A DNA stretch of 64,000 nt from Rubrivivax sp. (GTDB lineage Bacteria > Pseudomonadota > Gammaproteobacteria > Burkholderiales > Burkholderiaceae_C), in assembly GCA_027491255.1 (NCBI GenBank), contig JAIXWM010000107.1, forward strand, positions 1 through 64,000. Reading direction: 5' to 3'. The stretch's first letter is position 1. The number at the start of each line of letters is the position of its first letter. Below the pieces are notes generated by a model that worked only from the letters and a program-made list of their open reading frames with translations, searched no databases and was not told where the DNA came from. The position numbers and the translations under genes are program-made. This document shows positions 42,989 through 51,636 of the stretch, one piece after another.

Positions 42989-43816
42989 ATGCCCAAGCTC
43001 CTCACCCCCGCCCAGGTCCAGGCCTATGAGCGCGACGGCTTCGTCTTCCCCATCGACGTGCTGACGGCCGACGAGGTGCGCGCGTGCCGCGGCGAGCTCG
43101 AGGCCTGGGAGCGTGAGCGCGGCGCGCCGATCGACTTCCCGGAGAAGTCCAAGTCCTACCTGCTGTTCGACTGGGCCGACCGGCTGGTGCATCACCCGAA
43201 GATCCTGGACGCGGTGGAGGACGTGATCGGGCCCGACATCCTGGTCTACCACTCGACGCTGTTCCTGAAGGAGGCCCGCACGCCGGCCTTCGTGCGCTGG
43301 CACCAGGACAGCACCTACTTCTACCTCGACCCCCACCTGCACGTCACGGCCTGGGTGGCGCTGTCGGACGCCAGCGTCGAGGCCGGCTGCATGCGCGCGC
43401 TGCCCGGCAGCCACCGCTGGGGCGCCTTCGCGCACGACGACCGCCCCGAGACGATGAACATGATCCGGCGCGGCCAGGGCATCAGCGGGCGCTTCGACGG
43501 CGAGACCGGCACCCTGATGCCGGTGCTCGCCGGGCAGATGTCGCTGCACCACACCGACCTCGTCCACGCCTCGGGGCCGAACGACAGCGACGACCGCCGC
43601 ATCGGGCTGGCCATCAGCTACATCCCGGCACAGGTGCGGCCCGTGGGCGCGGTGCAGCCTTCGGCACTGTGCGTGCGCGGGCGCGACCACGGCCACTTCG
43701 TCCCCGAGCAGCGGCTGGGCCGGGCGCTGTCCGACGAGGCGCGCGCGCGCCACCGCGAGGCGCTGGCGCTGTTCCGCGCGCTGCAGGACGCGGGGTTCAG
43801 TGCCCCGGCCGGGTAG
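42989..43816 (+). CDS. Phytanoyl-CoA dioxygenase-family Fe(II)/2-oxoglutarate oxygenase
   Basis: This 275-residue protein has the PhyH facial triad H105 and D107 in RWHQDSTYF and H193 in DLVHASGPNDS, with R204 in DDRRIGL for 2-oxoglutarate. The length is normal. Bacterial members hydroxylate small molecules; the substrate is unknown. It stands alone, between tetR and a toxin-antitoxin pair. A fragment of a second copy of its 5' end lies in the mosaic remnant at 23323, next to racemase sequence, which suggests an ancestral linkage of dioxygenase and racemase genes. Confidence 0.88.
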   Translation: MPKLLTPAQVQAYERDGFVFPIDVLTADEVRACRGELEAWERERGAPIDFPEKSKSYLLFDWADRLVHHPKILDAVEDVIGPDILVYHSTLFLKEARTPAFVRWHQDSTYFYLDPHLHVTAWVALSDASVEAGCMRALPGSHRWGAFAHDDRPETMNMIRRGQGISGRFDGETGTLMPVLAGQMSLHHTDLVHASGPNDSDDRRIGLAISYIPAQVRPVGAVQPSALCVRGRDHGHFVPEQRLGRALSDEARARHREALALFRALQDAGFSAPAG

Positions 43817-43865
43817 GCGCTGCTGGGCAGCGTCACCGGGGTCATCAGCCCGGTTCCATCCAGTT

Positions 43866-43876
43866 TGATGGCATCA
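43866..43876. promoter_or_regulatory. Short palindrome before the FitAB-type pair
   Basis: TGATG-G-CATCA at 43866-43876 is a perfect 5-bp inverted repeat 32 nt before the antitoxin ATG, in a locally AT-richer stretch. FitA-type dimers autoregulate through short inverted repeats in this position. The match is short, so it is only a candidate. Confidence 0.35.
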
Positions 43877-43907
43877 TTGCCAGCAGTTTGCTGTCGAGCT
43901 TGACATC

Positions 43908-44171
43908 ATGCACCAGCTGAGCATCCGCGGTCTCGACGACGAGGCCCTGGCCGCCCTGAAGGCTCGCGCGCAGGCCGACAAGGCCAGCGTGAACACGACC
44001 GTGCTGCGCCTGCTCGACCAGGCCTTGGGGCGCGCGCCAGCCGCAGCGGGCCGCCATGCCGACCTGGACGCCCTGGCCGGCACCTGGAGCGCAGCCGACG
44101 CCGACGAATTCGAGCAGGGCACGGCGGCCTTCCGGGAGATCGAAGCCAGCCTCTGGGAACCCGGGCGCTGA
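43908..44171 (+). CDS. FitA-like ribbon-helix-helix antitoxin
   Basis: This 87-residue protein has HQLSIRGLDDEALAALKARAQ as the ribbon-helix, then ASVNTTVLRLLDQALG, the second helix of a FitA/CopG-type domain. The acidic C-terminal tail (ADADEFEQGTAAFREIEASLW) should wrap the toxin. It is 19 nt before the PIN toxin gene. It is not closely similar to the first FitA at 769. Confidence 0.88.
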   Translation: MHQLSIRGLDDEALAALKARAQADKASVNTTVLRLLDQALGRAPAAAGRHADLDALAGTWSAADADEFEQGTAAFREIEASLWEPGR

Positions 44172-44190
44172 GCCCTGTCGCGCACCGGCG

Positions 44191-44601
44191 ATGCGCCCGA
44201 TCCTGATCGACACGAACGCCTACACGGCGTTCAAGCTCGGCGAATCCGAGATCGTCGAGGTGCTGGCCCGGGCCGACCGCATCCTCGTCAGCACCGTCGT
44301 GCTTGGTGAACTGTTGGCCGGGTTCGCCGCCGGCACCCGCGAAGCCCGCAACCGCGAGGAACTGGCCCGCTTTCTCGCCGCCGCCCGGGTGCAGACGGTC
44401 GGCGTCGGCCCGCAGACGGCCGACAGCTATGCCCTGGTCTGCGCGGGCCTGCGGCGCCAGGGCCAGCCGATCCCCACCAACGACCTCTGGATCGCCGCCA
44501 CCGCGCTCGAGACCGGGGCGGCGCTGTTGAGCCGCGATGCCCACTTCGCGCAGGTCGACGGCCTGCGATGGGGCCGCCGTCTGGCGGACTTCCTGCCCTG
44601 A
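44191..44601 (+). CDS. PIN-domain ribonuclease toxin, FitB/VapC type
   Basis: This 136-residue protein has the PIN acidic residues D7 in LIDTNAY, E40 in VVLGELLAGF, D98 in TNDLWIAA and D116 in SRDAHF. ATG 44191 is chosen; the longer open frame upstream runs into the antitoxin. It forms the second complete PIN pair of the window. It resembles VapC proteins that cut tRNA or rRNA, but the target is not known. Confidence 0.92.
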   Translation: MRPILIDTNAYTAFKLGESEIVEVLARADRILVSTVVLGELLAGFAAGTREARNREELARFLAAARVQTVGVGPQTADSYALVCAGLRRQGQPIPTNDLWIAATALETGAALLSRDAHFAQVDGLRWGRRLADFLP

Positions 44602-44628
44602 CAGCCACCCCCGCCCTACACTTTACCG

Positions 44629-45618
44629 ATGCATCCCACCCACCCGGCCCCGGCCGCGCGCAGCGGCATCGTCGTCCTCGGCATCTTCGCAGCCGACCTG
44701 TCGTTCCGCGCACCGCGGCTGCCGGCCATCGGCGAGACGCTGATCGGCGAGGCCTTCGCGCTGGGCGCGGGCGGCAAGGGCTCGAACCAGGCCGTGGCGG
44801 CGGCGCGCGCCGGCGGCGCGGTGCGCTTCGTCACGCGCATCGGCGCCGACGCCTTCGGCGATGTGGCGCTGCGCACCTGGCGCGAGGCCGGCGTGGACAC
44901 GCGGCATGTCGCGCGGGTGGAAGGCGAATCCACCGGCGCGGCCTTCATCTACGTCTCGTCGCTCACCGGCGACAACGCCATCATCGTCGTGCCCGGCGCC
45001 GCCGGCGCACTGGGGCCGGCCGACGTCGCCGCGGCCGAGCCCTCGCTGCGCGAGGCCGGGCTCTTCGTGACCCAGCTCGAGCAGCCGCTGGCCGCGGTCG
45101 AGGCCGGGCTGAGCGCGGCGCGCCGCCACGGCGTGCCCACGCTGCTGAACCCGGCGCCCGCGCCCGCCGGTGGGCTGCCCGACGCGCTGCTCGCGCTGTG
45201 CGACCACCTGACGCCGAACGAGACCGAAGCGCAGGCGCTGACCGGCGTGGAGATCCGCACCCCCGACGACGCGCTGCGCGCCGCGCAGGCGCTGCGCGCG
45301 CGCGGCGCCGGCACCGTGGTGGTGACGCTGGGCGGGCAGGGCGCGGTGCTGCTGGACGCCGCGCAGGCGGTGCTGGTGCCGGCGCAGGCCGGCGCTCCGG
45401 TGGTCGACACCACCGGCGCGGGCGACGCCTTCAACGGCGCCTATGCGGTGGCGCTGGTGGAGGGGCGCGGCGCGCTCGAGGCGGTGCGCTTCGCCAACGC
45501 CGCCGCCGGGCTGTCGGTCACGCGCCACGGCACCGCCGCGGCGATGGCCGCCCGCGCCGAGATCGACGCCGCGCTGGCGCGCGCGCCGGCGCCGGTGGTG
45601 CTGCGCGGGCGCGGCTGA
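44629..45618 (+). CDS. rbsK: Ribokinase (PfkB family)
   Basis: This 329-residue sugar kinase has the N-terminal GAGGKGSNQAVAAARAGG and the anion-hole/catalytic motif DTTGAGDAFNGAYA with the base Asp. Also present are LNPAPAP and TPNETEA, typical of ribokinase. It phosphorylates D-ribose to ribose 5-phosphate. It is the first of three nucleoside-salvage genes and would capture ribose released by the next gene. No ribose transporter is near. Confidence 0.9.
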   Translation: MHPTHPAPAARSGIVVLGIFAADLSFRAPRLPAIGETLIGEAFALGAGGKGSNQAVAAARAGGAVRFVTRIGADAFGDVALRTWREAGVDTRHVARVEGESTGAAFIYVSSLTGDNAIIVVPGAAGALGPADVAAAEPSLREAGLFVTQLEQPLAAVEAGLSAARRHGVPTLLNPAPAPAGGLPDALLALCDHLTPNETEAQALTGVEIRTPDDALRAAQALRARGAGTVVVTLGGQGAVLLDAAQAVLVPAQAGAPVVDTTGAGDAFNGAYAVALVEGRGALEAVRFANAAAGLSVTRHGTAAAMAARAEIDAALARAPAPVVLRGRG

Positions 45619-45668
45619 GCCCGGCCCACAACCCCGGCCCGGAAGCACCGCTCAAACCCCTGCAGATC

Positions 45669-46700
45669 ATGAACCCCCGCCGCAAGCTCGTCATCGACCA
45701 GGACGCCCACGGACCGGCGTCGACCAACCTGCAGTCGCTGCTGATGCTGCTGGCCGCCGACGACGTGGAGGTGCTGGGCATCGGCGTGGTCAGCGGCGAC
45801 GGCTGGTGCGCCGAGAACTCCGCCCACCTGCTGCGCCTGCTCGAGATCGCCGGCCGCACCGAGGTGCCGGTGCACCGCGGCGCCACCTTCCCGCTGCTGA
45901 ACACGGCCGAGCGCGCGCGCCGCTGGGAGGCGCTGCACGGGCGCCTGTTCTGGAAGGGCGCGTGGACCGAGCACTACATCGACGGCCGCTACCGCGAAGG
46001 CGAGCACCACGCCCAGCCGCACCTGGTGCCCGCGCTGGCCGAGGGCCTGCCGACCACCGCCCCCGCCCCGGGTACGGCGGCGCAGTTCCTGGTGGACGCG
46101 GTGCGGCGCCACCCGGGCGAGGTCACGGTCTGGGCCGCAGGGCCGATGACCAACCTCGCGCTGGCCGCGCGGCTGGACCCGGACTTCGCATCGCTGGCTC
46201 GCGAGCTCGTCTTCATGGGCGGCAGCTTCAGCCCGGTGGCCGCCGACCACGTCTTCGCGCAGGAGTACCAGTACACGCCGCGCCACGAGTTCAACCACCG
46301 CTTCGACCCCGAGGCCGCGGCGCTGGTGCTGCGCGAGCCCTGGCGCCGCATCACGCAGATTCCGGTGGACGCGACCACCCGCACCTTCTGGAAGCCCGAG
46401 TACCAGCGCGAGGTCGGCGCCGGCGCGAGCGCCGTGGCGCAGTACCTCGGCCGCTTCGGCCGCGCGCTGCCGATGTGGGACGAGGTGGCCGCCGGCGTCT
46501 GGCTCGACCCCACGCTCGTCACCCACCAGGAGCGCCTGCTGGTTGACGTGGACACCACCTTCGCCGCCGGCTACGGCCAGACGCTGAGCTGGGCCCCGGG
46601 CCGCGGCCCGGGCCTGGGCGAGCCGCTGGTCGACGTCGTGCTCGACATCGACGCGCCGCGCCTGGAGCGCCTGGCGGTCGAGATGTTGAAGCGGTGGTGA
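45669..46700 (+). CDS. Nucleoside hydrolase-family protein with altered calcium motif
   Basis: This 343-residue protein belongs to the inosine-uridine nucleoside hydrolase family: VLGIGVVSGDGWCAEN, VTVWAAGPMTNLALAARLDPDF and LVFMGGSFSP. Classical enzymes bind Ca2+ with D-x-D-P-G-x-D-D. Here the start reads VIDQDAHGPASTNLQSLL (D10, D12, N20), so the DD pair is lost. A similar variant start occurs in a subfamily of these proteins. It should release ribose from a nucleoside or nucleoside-like substrate, matching the adjacent ribokinase. ATG 45669 is used; the upstream open frame is rbsK shadow. Confidence 0.85.
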   Translation: MNPRRKLVIDQDAHGPASTNLQSLLMLLAADDVEVLGIGVVSGDGWCAENSAHLLRLLEIAGRTEVPVHRGATFPLLNTAERARRWEALHGRLFWKGAWTEHYIDGRYREGEHHAQPHLVPALAEGLPTTAPAPGTAAQFLVDAVRRHPGEVTVWAAGPMTNLALAARLDPDFASLARELVFMGGSFSPVAADHVFAQEYQYTPRHEFNHRFDPEAAALVLREPWRRITQIPVDATTRTFWKPEYQREVGAGASAVAQYLGRFGRALPMWDEVAAGVWLDPTLVTHQERLLVDVDTTFAAGYGQTLSWAPGRGPGLGEPLVDVVLDIDAPRLERLAVEMLKRW

Positions 46701-46790
46701 GACCCGCATGCAACCGACCACCCGACATTCCGCAGCACGCGCCCGCCCTGCCCGGGCCGACCCGCCGCACCACGGCCAGGAGGACCGCCG

Positions 46791-47624
46791 ATGACCGCCC
46801 CCGCCCCCTGCGAGCGCGCCGCTGCCGTGATGCGCGAGCGCGCGAGCGGCCTCGTGCCACGGGTCGGGCTGATCCTCGGGTCCGGGCTCGGCGGCCTGGC
46901 GCAGGCGGTGTCGGATGCGGTGCGCATCCCCTATGCCGACCTGCCCGGCTTCCCGCCGGCCGGCGTGCACGGGCACGCGGGCGAACTCGTGCTCGGCCGG
47001 CTCGAGGGCGTGCCGGTGGCCTGCCTGCGCGGGCGCGCCCACGTCTACGAAGGCCACGGCCTGGCCGTGATGACACAGGCCGTGCGCGCGCTCAAGCTCG
47101 CGGGCTGCGAGACCTTGCTCGTCACCTGCGCCGCAGGCTCGCTGGTGCCGGCCGTCGGCCCGGGCGCGCTGGTGGCCCTCAGCGACCACATCAACCTGCT
47201 GGGCAGCACGCCGCTGGTGGGCCCGAACGACGAGCGCTTCGGCCCGCGCTTCTTCAGCCTGGCCGACGCCTACGACCCCGCGCTGCGCGCGCGCCTGCGC
47301 CAGGCCGCGCAGGACGAGGGCCTGCCCTGGCACGAGGGCGTCTACGTCGCCACGCCCGGCCCCTGCTTCGAGACCGCGGCCGAGATCCGCATGATGCAGA
47401 TCCTCGGCGGGCACCTGGTGGGCATGTCCACCGTGCCCGAGGTCATCAGCGCGCGCCACTGCGGGCTGAAGGTCGCCGCCGTGGCCACCGTCACCAACCT
47501 GGCCGAAGGCCTGGGCGGCGAGGCGCTGTCGCACGAGCAGACGCTGCACCACGCCGGCCTGGCCGCCGCCGACCTGCAGCGCCTGGTGCGCGCCTGGCTG
47601 CGGCGCCATCCCGCCCCGGCCTGA
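46791..47624 (+). CDS. Purine nucleoside phosphorylase (trimeric, PNP-II type)
   Basis: This 277-residue protein has the trimeric PNP motifs LILGSGLGGLAQ near 28, GRAHVYEGHG, CAAGSL, PGPCFETAAEIRMM and VGMSTVPEVISARHCGL. It reversibly splits purine nucleosides with phosphate to give ribose 1-phosphate. Hydrolytic and phosphorolytic routes are thus encoded side by side. It lies 90 nt behind the hydrolase gene and completes the salvage operon. Confidence 0.9.
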   Translation: MTAPAPCERAAAVMRERASGLVPRVGLILGSGLGGLAQAVSDAVRIPYADLPGFPPAGVHGHAGELVLGRLEGVPVACLRGRAHVYEGHGLAVMTQAVRALKLAGCETLLVTCAAGSLVPAVGPGALVALSDHINLLGSTPLVGPNDERFGPRFFSLADAYDPALRARLRQAAQDEGLPWHEGVYVATPGPCFETAAEIRMMQILGGHLVGMSTVPEVISARHCGLKVAAVATVTNLAEGLGGEALSHEQTLHHAGLAAADLQRLVRAWLRRHPAPA

Positions 47625-47683
47625 GAGGCGGGGAGTCATTCCCCCATGCCCGCCTTGCACGCCCAAACACCGGGGCTCATCGT

Positions 47684-47725
47684 TGCGTATCCTCGCCATA
47701 GCCCAGGCTATGGCGAGGATACGCA
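47684..47725. repeat. Long perfect hairpin in a 322-nt intergenic region
   Basis: The arm at 47684-47702 pairs exactly with 47707-47725, giving a 19-bp stem with a 4-nt loop (CCAG). It begins TGCGTATCCTCG. No T-run follows on either strand. It could end or protect the salvage mRNA, or be the last trace of a small mobile or REP-type repeat. The rest of 47625-47946 holds nothing recognisable. Confidence 0.7.
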
Positions 47726-47946
47726 TCGCCGCCAGCGTGGTCGAGGGCGGCTCGATCGGGTGTGCAGCGCTTTCACCCTGCTGGTGAAGCCGGTCGTGGC
47801 CGGAATGTCCCGAGCCGGCAGGTACTTGCTCGCGCAAGAAAGCGGTCAACTGCCGAATCTGGGCTCAGCCTCTGAGGACCGGGCGCAGCCAACCCCGGGC
47901 GACGCGGCATCATCCGGCTCCCCCCGAACGCAAGCCCCAAGCACGC

Positions 47947-48324
47947 ATGGACTCCTCCGCCCTGACCGCGCTCGTCGAGCGCTACTTCGCTGCCGTCGAC
48001 CGCATGGACGTCGAGGCCACGCTCGCCTGCTTCGAAGCCGACGCGAGCTTCACGATCGCCACCTACGACAGCGTCTTCCGCGGCCGCGACGGCGAGATCC
48101 GCACGATGTTCGAGCGCCTGAACGCGCGCTACGCACGCGTCTGGCATGGCGCCTTCGACCACGTCGTGCAGCCGCCCGGGCGCATCGCCAGCCGCTTCCG
48201 GGTCGAGAACACGCTGCACGACGGCAGCCTGCGCGTGAAGCACAACTGCAACTTCTTCAGCGTGCGCGGCGAGCGCTTCGACGCCGTCGTCGTCTACATG
48301 AGTGGTGACAACTCGTTGGCGTGA
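47947..48324 (+). CDS. NTF2-like (SnoaL) family protein
   Basis: This 125-residue protein is predicted to fold as an NTF2/SnoaL cone: LVERYFAAVDRMDVEATLACFE helix pair, then DASFTIATYDSVFRGRDGE and a C-terminal sheet. Such proteins are small hydrolases, isomerases or ligand binders and cannot be assigned a reaction from sequence. No signal peptide is present. It is monocistronic, preceded by the hairpin region. Confidence 0.8.
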   Translation: MDSSALTALVERYFAAVDRMDVEATLACFEADASFTIATYDSVFRGRDGEIRTMFERLNARYARVWHGAFDHVVQPPGRIASRFRVENTLHDGSLRVKHNCNFFSVRGERFDAVVVYMSGDNSLA

Positions 48325-48383
48325 GGACTGCCCATGCCGCTGCGCCGAGCCGCGCTGCCGGAAGGAAAACCGCCCGGGCCAGG

Positions 48384-48433
48384 CCTGTCGAAGCCCTCGC
48401 AGAAACCGCTCGGGTTGAGCCTGTCGAAGCCCT
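48384..48433. repeat. Two copies of a dispersed CCTGTCGAAGCCC repeat
   Basis: CCTGTCGAAGCCCT at 48384-48397 recurs at 48420-48433, 36 nt later; the second copy is preceded by GAG (GAGCCTGTCGAAG). The same core occurs at 57640-57652. This is the TTCGACAGGCTC-type dispersed repeat seen in intergenic DNA of many beta- and gamma-proteobacteria. Its function is not established. Confidence 0.65.
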
Positions 48434-48532
48434 GTGCAGGCACTGCGACTGGCCTGTCATGAGCAATATCGAAGGACCCCTCATGAACATCGCAAGAAGA
48501 AAGCGGCCCAGGGCGCCGGCGCGGTGCGGCCT

Positions 48533-49093
48533 GTGAGCGCCGGCCCTGGATCGCCTGCAGCGTCGCCCGACACGCGCCGCCTCTTCCTGGCGCTGTGGCC
48601 CGGCGTCGCCGCGCGCCGGGCCCTGGCCACGCAGGCCGGCGCCTGGGCCTGGCCTGCCGGCGCGCGGCTCGTCGAGCCGGCGCGGCTGCACGCCACGCTG
48701 CACTTCATCGGCCCCGTGCCCACCGCGCGGCTGGACGAAGTCGCCGCCGGCCTGGCGGTGCCCCTGGAGCCGGCCTGGGTCGCCTTCAACCGCGCCGATG
48801 TCTGGCCGGGGCCGGCCGTGGCCGTGCTCGAGGCTGAACAGGTACCCACAGCCCTGGACGCCTTGCACCAGCGCCTGGCGCAGGCGCTGCGCGGGCTCGG
48901 GCTGCCGGTGGAGCCGCGCCCGTGGCGTGCGCACGTGACGCTGGCCCGGCACGCGCGCGGCGCCGTCGCCCCGGCGGCGCCCACCCCCGTGCGCTGGCGC
49001 GTCAGCGGCTACCGTCTGGTGGAATCGGTGCCGGGGCCGGGCGGCGGCTACCGAACGGTGCGCGACTACCGGAACGCAGCAGCCGGCGCCTGA
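48533..49093 (+). CDS. thpR: RNA 2',3'-cyclic phosphodiesterase (ThpR/LigT family)
   Basis: This protein of about 186 residues has both 2H-phosphoesterase signatures, HATLHF at 53 and HVTLAR at 134, and the N-terminal RRLFLALWP. The family opens 2',3'-cyclic phosphates in RNA and can ligate 2'-5' bonds in the reverse direction. The start is uncertain: GTG 48533 is proposed because the upstream part of the frame runs through the dispersed repeat and lacks family similarity. A weak ribosome site precedes it. Confidence 0.82.
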   Translation: MSAGPGSPAASPDTRRLFLALWPGVAARRALATQAGAWAWPAGARLVEPARLHATLHFIGPVPTARLDEVAAGLAVPLEPAWVAFNRADVWPGPAVAVLEAEQVPTALDALHQRLAQALRGLGLPVEPRPWRAHVTLARHARGAVAPAAPTPVRWRVSGYRLVESVPGPGGGYRTVRDYRNAAAGA

Positions 49094-49135
49094 CCCACGG
49101 CGTGCGGCCCCACCCCGCCGCCAGGGGGCTGCGGA

Positions 49136-50383
49136 TCATGGCCCCGCGCCCGCCTGCGCGGCGTAGAACGACAGCACCGCGGCGAGCGCCGGGTTGCGCA
49201 GATCGTCGCGCTCGATCAGCAGGGCGTGGCGCGCGGCCGCAAGGCGCCAGCCGGTGCAGCGCCCGGGCGCCGCAGCCCCGGCGTTGACGCGGGCGCAGAA
49301 CTGCTGTTGCGCCAGGGCCTGGACGACGCTGTCCTGCCCGCCCTGCAGCAGCAGCACCGGCACGGCGATGCGGGCCGTGGCCTCGGGGCTGCGCGCCTCG
49401 CGCGCGGCGGCGCAGGCCTGACCGACCCAACGCAGCGTCGGCCCCGAGACAAGGGCATCGCCGTGGCCGCAGTGCGGGCCCTCGCAGCGCGCGTCGCGGT
49501 CGGCCCAGCGCCGGCGCAGCCGCTCCACGCTGTGCGACAGGTCGTTGTCGGCCAGATCGGCCTGGGCGAAGAAGGCGGCGCGCTCGGCGTCGAAGCCCTC
49601 GCCCTGCACGCGCCGCGCCGAGACCAAGGGCAGCTCGAAGGGCAGGCGGAAGGACCACTCGTCGCACCAGTTCGCGATCGCCCGGTCTGCCATGCTGCTC
49701 TGTGCCGGCTGGCGCACCGTGGGTTCGTGCATCGGCGTGACGAGCGCGGCCGCGGTCACGGGAGTCTCGTGCCCGACACGGGCCAGGTACAGCGACACCA
49801 CCGTCCCGCCCATCGAATGCGCGAGCAGTTGGATGGGCGCGCGCGACTGGCCGCGCCAGGCCCGCACCAGCGTGACGAAGTAGCCGAGGTCGCGCACCAG
49901 GTGGTCGAAGCGGTCGACATGGCCCTTGTCGCCCTCGCCGGCGCCTTCGAGCAGCCGGGTCGAGAAGCCCTGGCCGCGGTGGTCGAGGATGTAGACCGAG
50001 TGGCCGTTGCGCACCAGGTCGTGCGCAACCTCCTGGTACATCGTCGCGCCCTCGGTGAAGCCGGGCACGACGACGACCGCGCCGCGCGTCTCGGCCAGCG
50101 CCTCGTAGACGCGGTAGTGGATGCGCACCGGCCGCTCGCGCCAGGCTGGCCCGGTGGGCACGCCCTCGAAGGAGCCCACGCGCAGCTTTGCGAGCTTCAG
50201 CGTCTCGCGCTCGATCGCGGCCCAGGGCTGGGCAGCGAAGCGGTCTTCGGTGGACAGCAGCCAGGCCTGGGCACCGGCGGCGGGGGCTGGGAGTTCCGGG
50301 AAGGGCGCGTCGGCGCGGGCCGGTGGCGCCAATCCGAGCATCGTGGCGATCAGAGCGGCGGCCATCCGCGCGGCAAGACGCAT
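49136..50383 (-). CDS. Exported alpha/beta hydrolase, lysophospholipase-like
   Basis: This 415-residue protein has a leader (MRLAARMAAALIATMLGL, cleavage near PARADA) and an alpha/beta-hydrolase core. Catalytic Ser is in the elbow AHSMGGT, an oxyanion segment is VVVPGFTEG, and a late Asp/His pair lies around LQGGQDSVV and ARHALL. The motif DHRGQGFSTR is typical of PldB/YtpA lysophospholipases. It should act in the periplasm on a lipid or ester. It is larger than the usual 300-340 residues because of an extra N-terminal segment. It is convergent with thpR. Confidence 0.87.
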   Translation of the reverse strand: MRLAARMAAALIATMLGLAPPARADAPFPELPAPAAGAQAWLLSTEDRFAAQPWAAIERETLKLAKLRVGSFEGVPTGPAWRERPVRIHYRVYEALAETRGAVVVVPGFTEGATMYQEVAHDLVRNGHSVYILDHRGQGFSTRLLEGAGEGDKGHVDRFDHLVRDLGYFVTLVRAWRGQSRAPIQLLAHSMGGTVVSLYLARVGHETPVTAAALVTPMHEPTVRQPAQSSMADRAIANWCDEWSFRLPFELPLVSARRVQGEGFDAERAAFFAQADLADNDLSHSVERLRRRWADRDARCEGPHCGHGDALVSGPTLRWVGQACAAAREARSPEATARIAVPVLLLQGGQDSVVQALAQQQFCARVNAGAAAPGRCTGWRLAAARHALLIERDDLRNPALAAVLSFYAAQAGAGP

Positions 50384-50601
50384 CCTGGGGCTCCCATGGC
50401 AAGGCAGGATGGCCAGCTTAGCCCAATCCGCCCAGATTCGGCAGTTGGGCTCATCCGAAAGCCGCGGCCACGGCCCTCCACGTACCGCAGCCCCCAGCGC
50501 TCGCTGCGGGCTGGCGCGCACACCGGGTCGCGCCGGATGGGCGCGTCCCTCGCCCGCGGCTACGATGGATGCCGGCCCATCCCGGGCCAGGACTCCCCGC
50601 C

Positions 50602-51591
50602 ATGACCACCCGCCGCACCTGGTTCTCGATCCTCGGTCTCGCCGCGCTGTCGACCGCCCTGCTGGGCCTGGGCACGGGCGCTGCCGCGCAAGGCTTTCCG
50701 TCCAAGCCGGTGCGCATCGTCGTGCCCTTCCCGCCGGGGGGCAGCACCGACCTGCTGGCGCGGCGCATCGCCGAGAAATGGCAGCAGTCGATGGGGCAGC
50801 CGGTCATCGTCGAGAACCGGCCCGGTGCCGGCGGGGTCACGGGCTCGGACTTCGTCGCCCGTGCCGCGCCCGATGGCCACACGCTGGTGATGGGCGTGAC
50901 GGGCAGCCACGGCGTGAGCATCAGCCTGAACCCGCGCCTGCCCTACCACCCGCTGAAGAGCTTCGAGCCGATCTCGCGCGTCGTCAGCGCGCCACTGGTC
51001 ATCGTCGTCGGCACGGCCGTGCCGGCGCGCACGCTGGCCGAGTACGTGGCCGCGGCCCGGTCCAAGCCCGGCGAGATCACGCACTCGTCGCCCGGCGTGG
51101 GCACCTCCATGCACCTGACGGGCGAGATGTTCAACGCCGCGGCCGGCACGCAGCTCGTGCACGTGCCCTACAAGGGCAGCGCCGGCGCGATCAACGACCT
51201 GATGGGCGGTCAGGTGCAGTCGATGTTCTCGGACTTCCTCGTCGCGCTGCCGCAGGTGGAGGCCGGCCGCATCCGCGCGCTGGCCGTGACCTCGGCGCGG
51301 CGGCACCCGCTGATGCCGAATGTGCCGACAGTGGCGGAATCGGGCTACACCGGCTTCGAGGCGCTGTCCTGGCAGGGACTCTTCGCGCCGGCCGGCACGC
51401 CCCGGGAGGTGGTCGAGCGCCTGAACGCCGAGACCCAGAAGGCGCTGGCCAGCCCCGACATCCGCGACTTCTTCTCGCGCCAGGGCTTCGAGGTCGCCGG
51501 CAGCACGCCGGCGGAGTTCCGCGCCTTCATCGAAGCCGAGATCCCGAAGTGGGCCAAGGTGGTGAAGGAGGCCGGACTGACGCCGCCCTGA
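50602..51591 (+). CDS. Bug/TctC-family periplasmic receptor
   Basis: This 329-residue receptor has a leader (TRRTWFSILGLAALSTALLG, ending AAAQGFPSKP). Motifs are RIVVPFPPGGSTDLLARR, VIVENRPGAGGVTGSDFVA, PDGHTLVMG and VHVPYKGSAGAINDLMGGQV. It is the second orphan Bug protein of the window and, again, no TctAB permease is near. The ligand is unknown, probably a carboxylate. Confidence 0.93.
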   Translation: MTTRRTWFSILGLAALSTALLGLGTGAAAQGFPSKPVRIVVPFPPGGSTDLLARRIAEKWQQSMGQPVIVENRPGAGGVTGSDFVARAAPDGHTLVMGVTGSHGVSISLNPRLPYHPLKSFEPISRVVSAPLVIVVGTAVPARTLAEYVAAARSKPGEITHSSPGVGTSMHLTGEMFNAAAGTQLVHVPYKGSAGAINDLMGGQVQSMFSDFLVALPQVEAGRIRALAVTSARRHPLMPNVPTVAESGYTGFEALSWQGLFAPAGTPREVVERLNAETQKALASPDIRDFFSRQGFEVAGSTPAEFRAFIEAEIPKWAKVVKEAGLTPP

Positions 51592-51636
51592 TGCGCGGCG
51601 CCGGCGGGGGCCGCCCGCGCGCCCCCGGGTGGTCGC

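Noticed and set aside
48460..48537. A 25-codon ORF with ATG between the NTF2-like gene and thpR
   Set aside because: No ribosome site or family match. It is Arg-rich and runs into the thpR start region.
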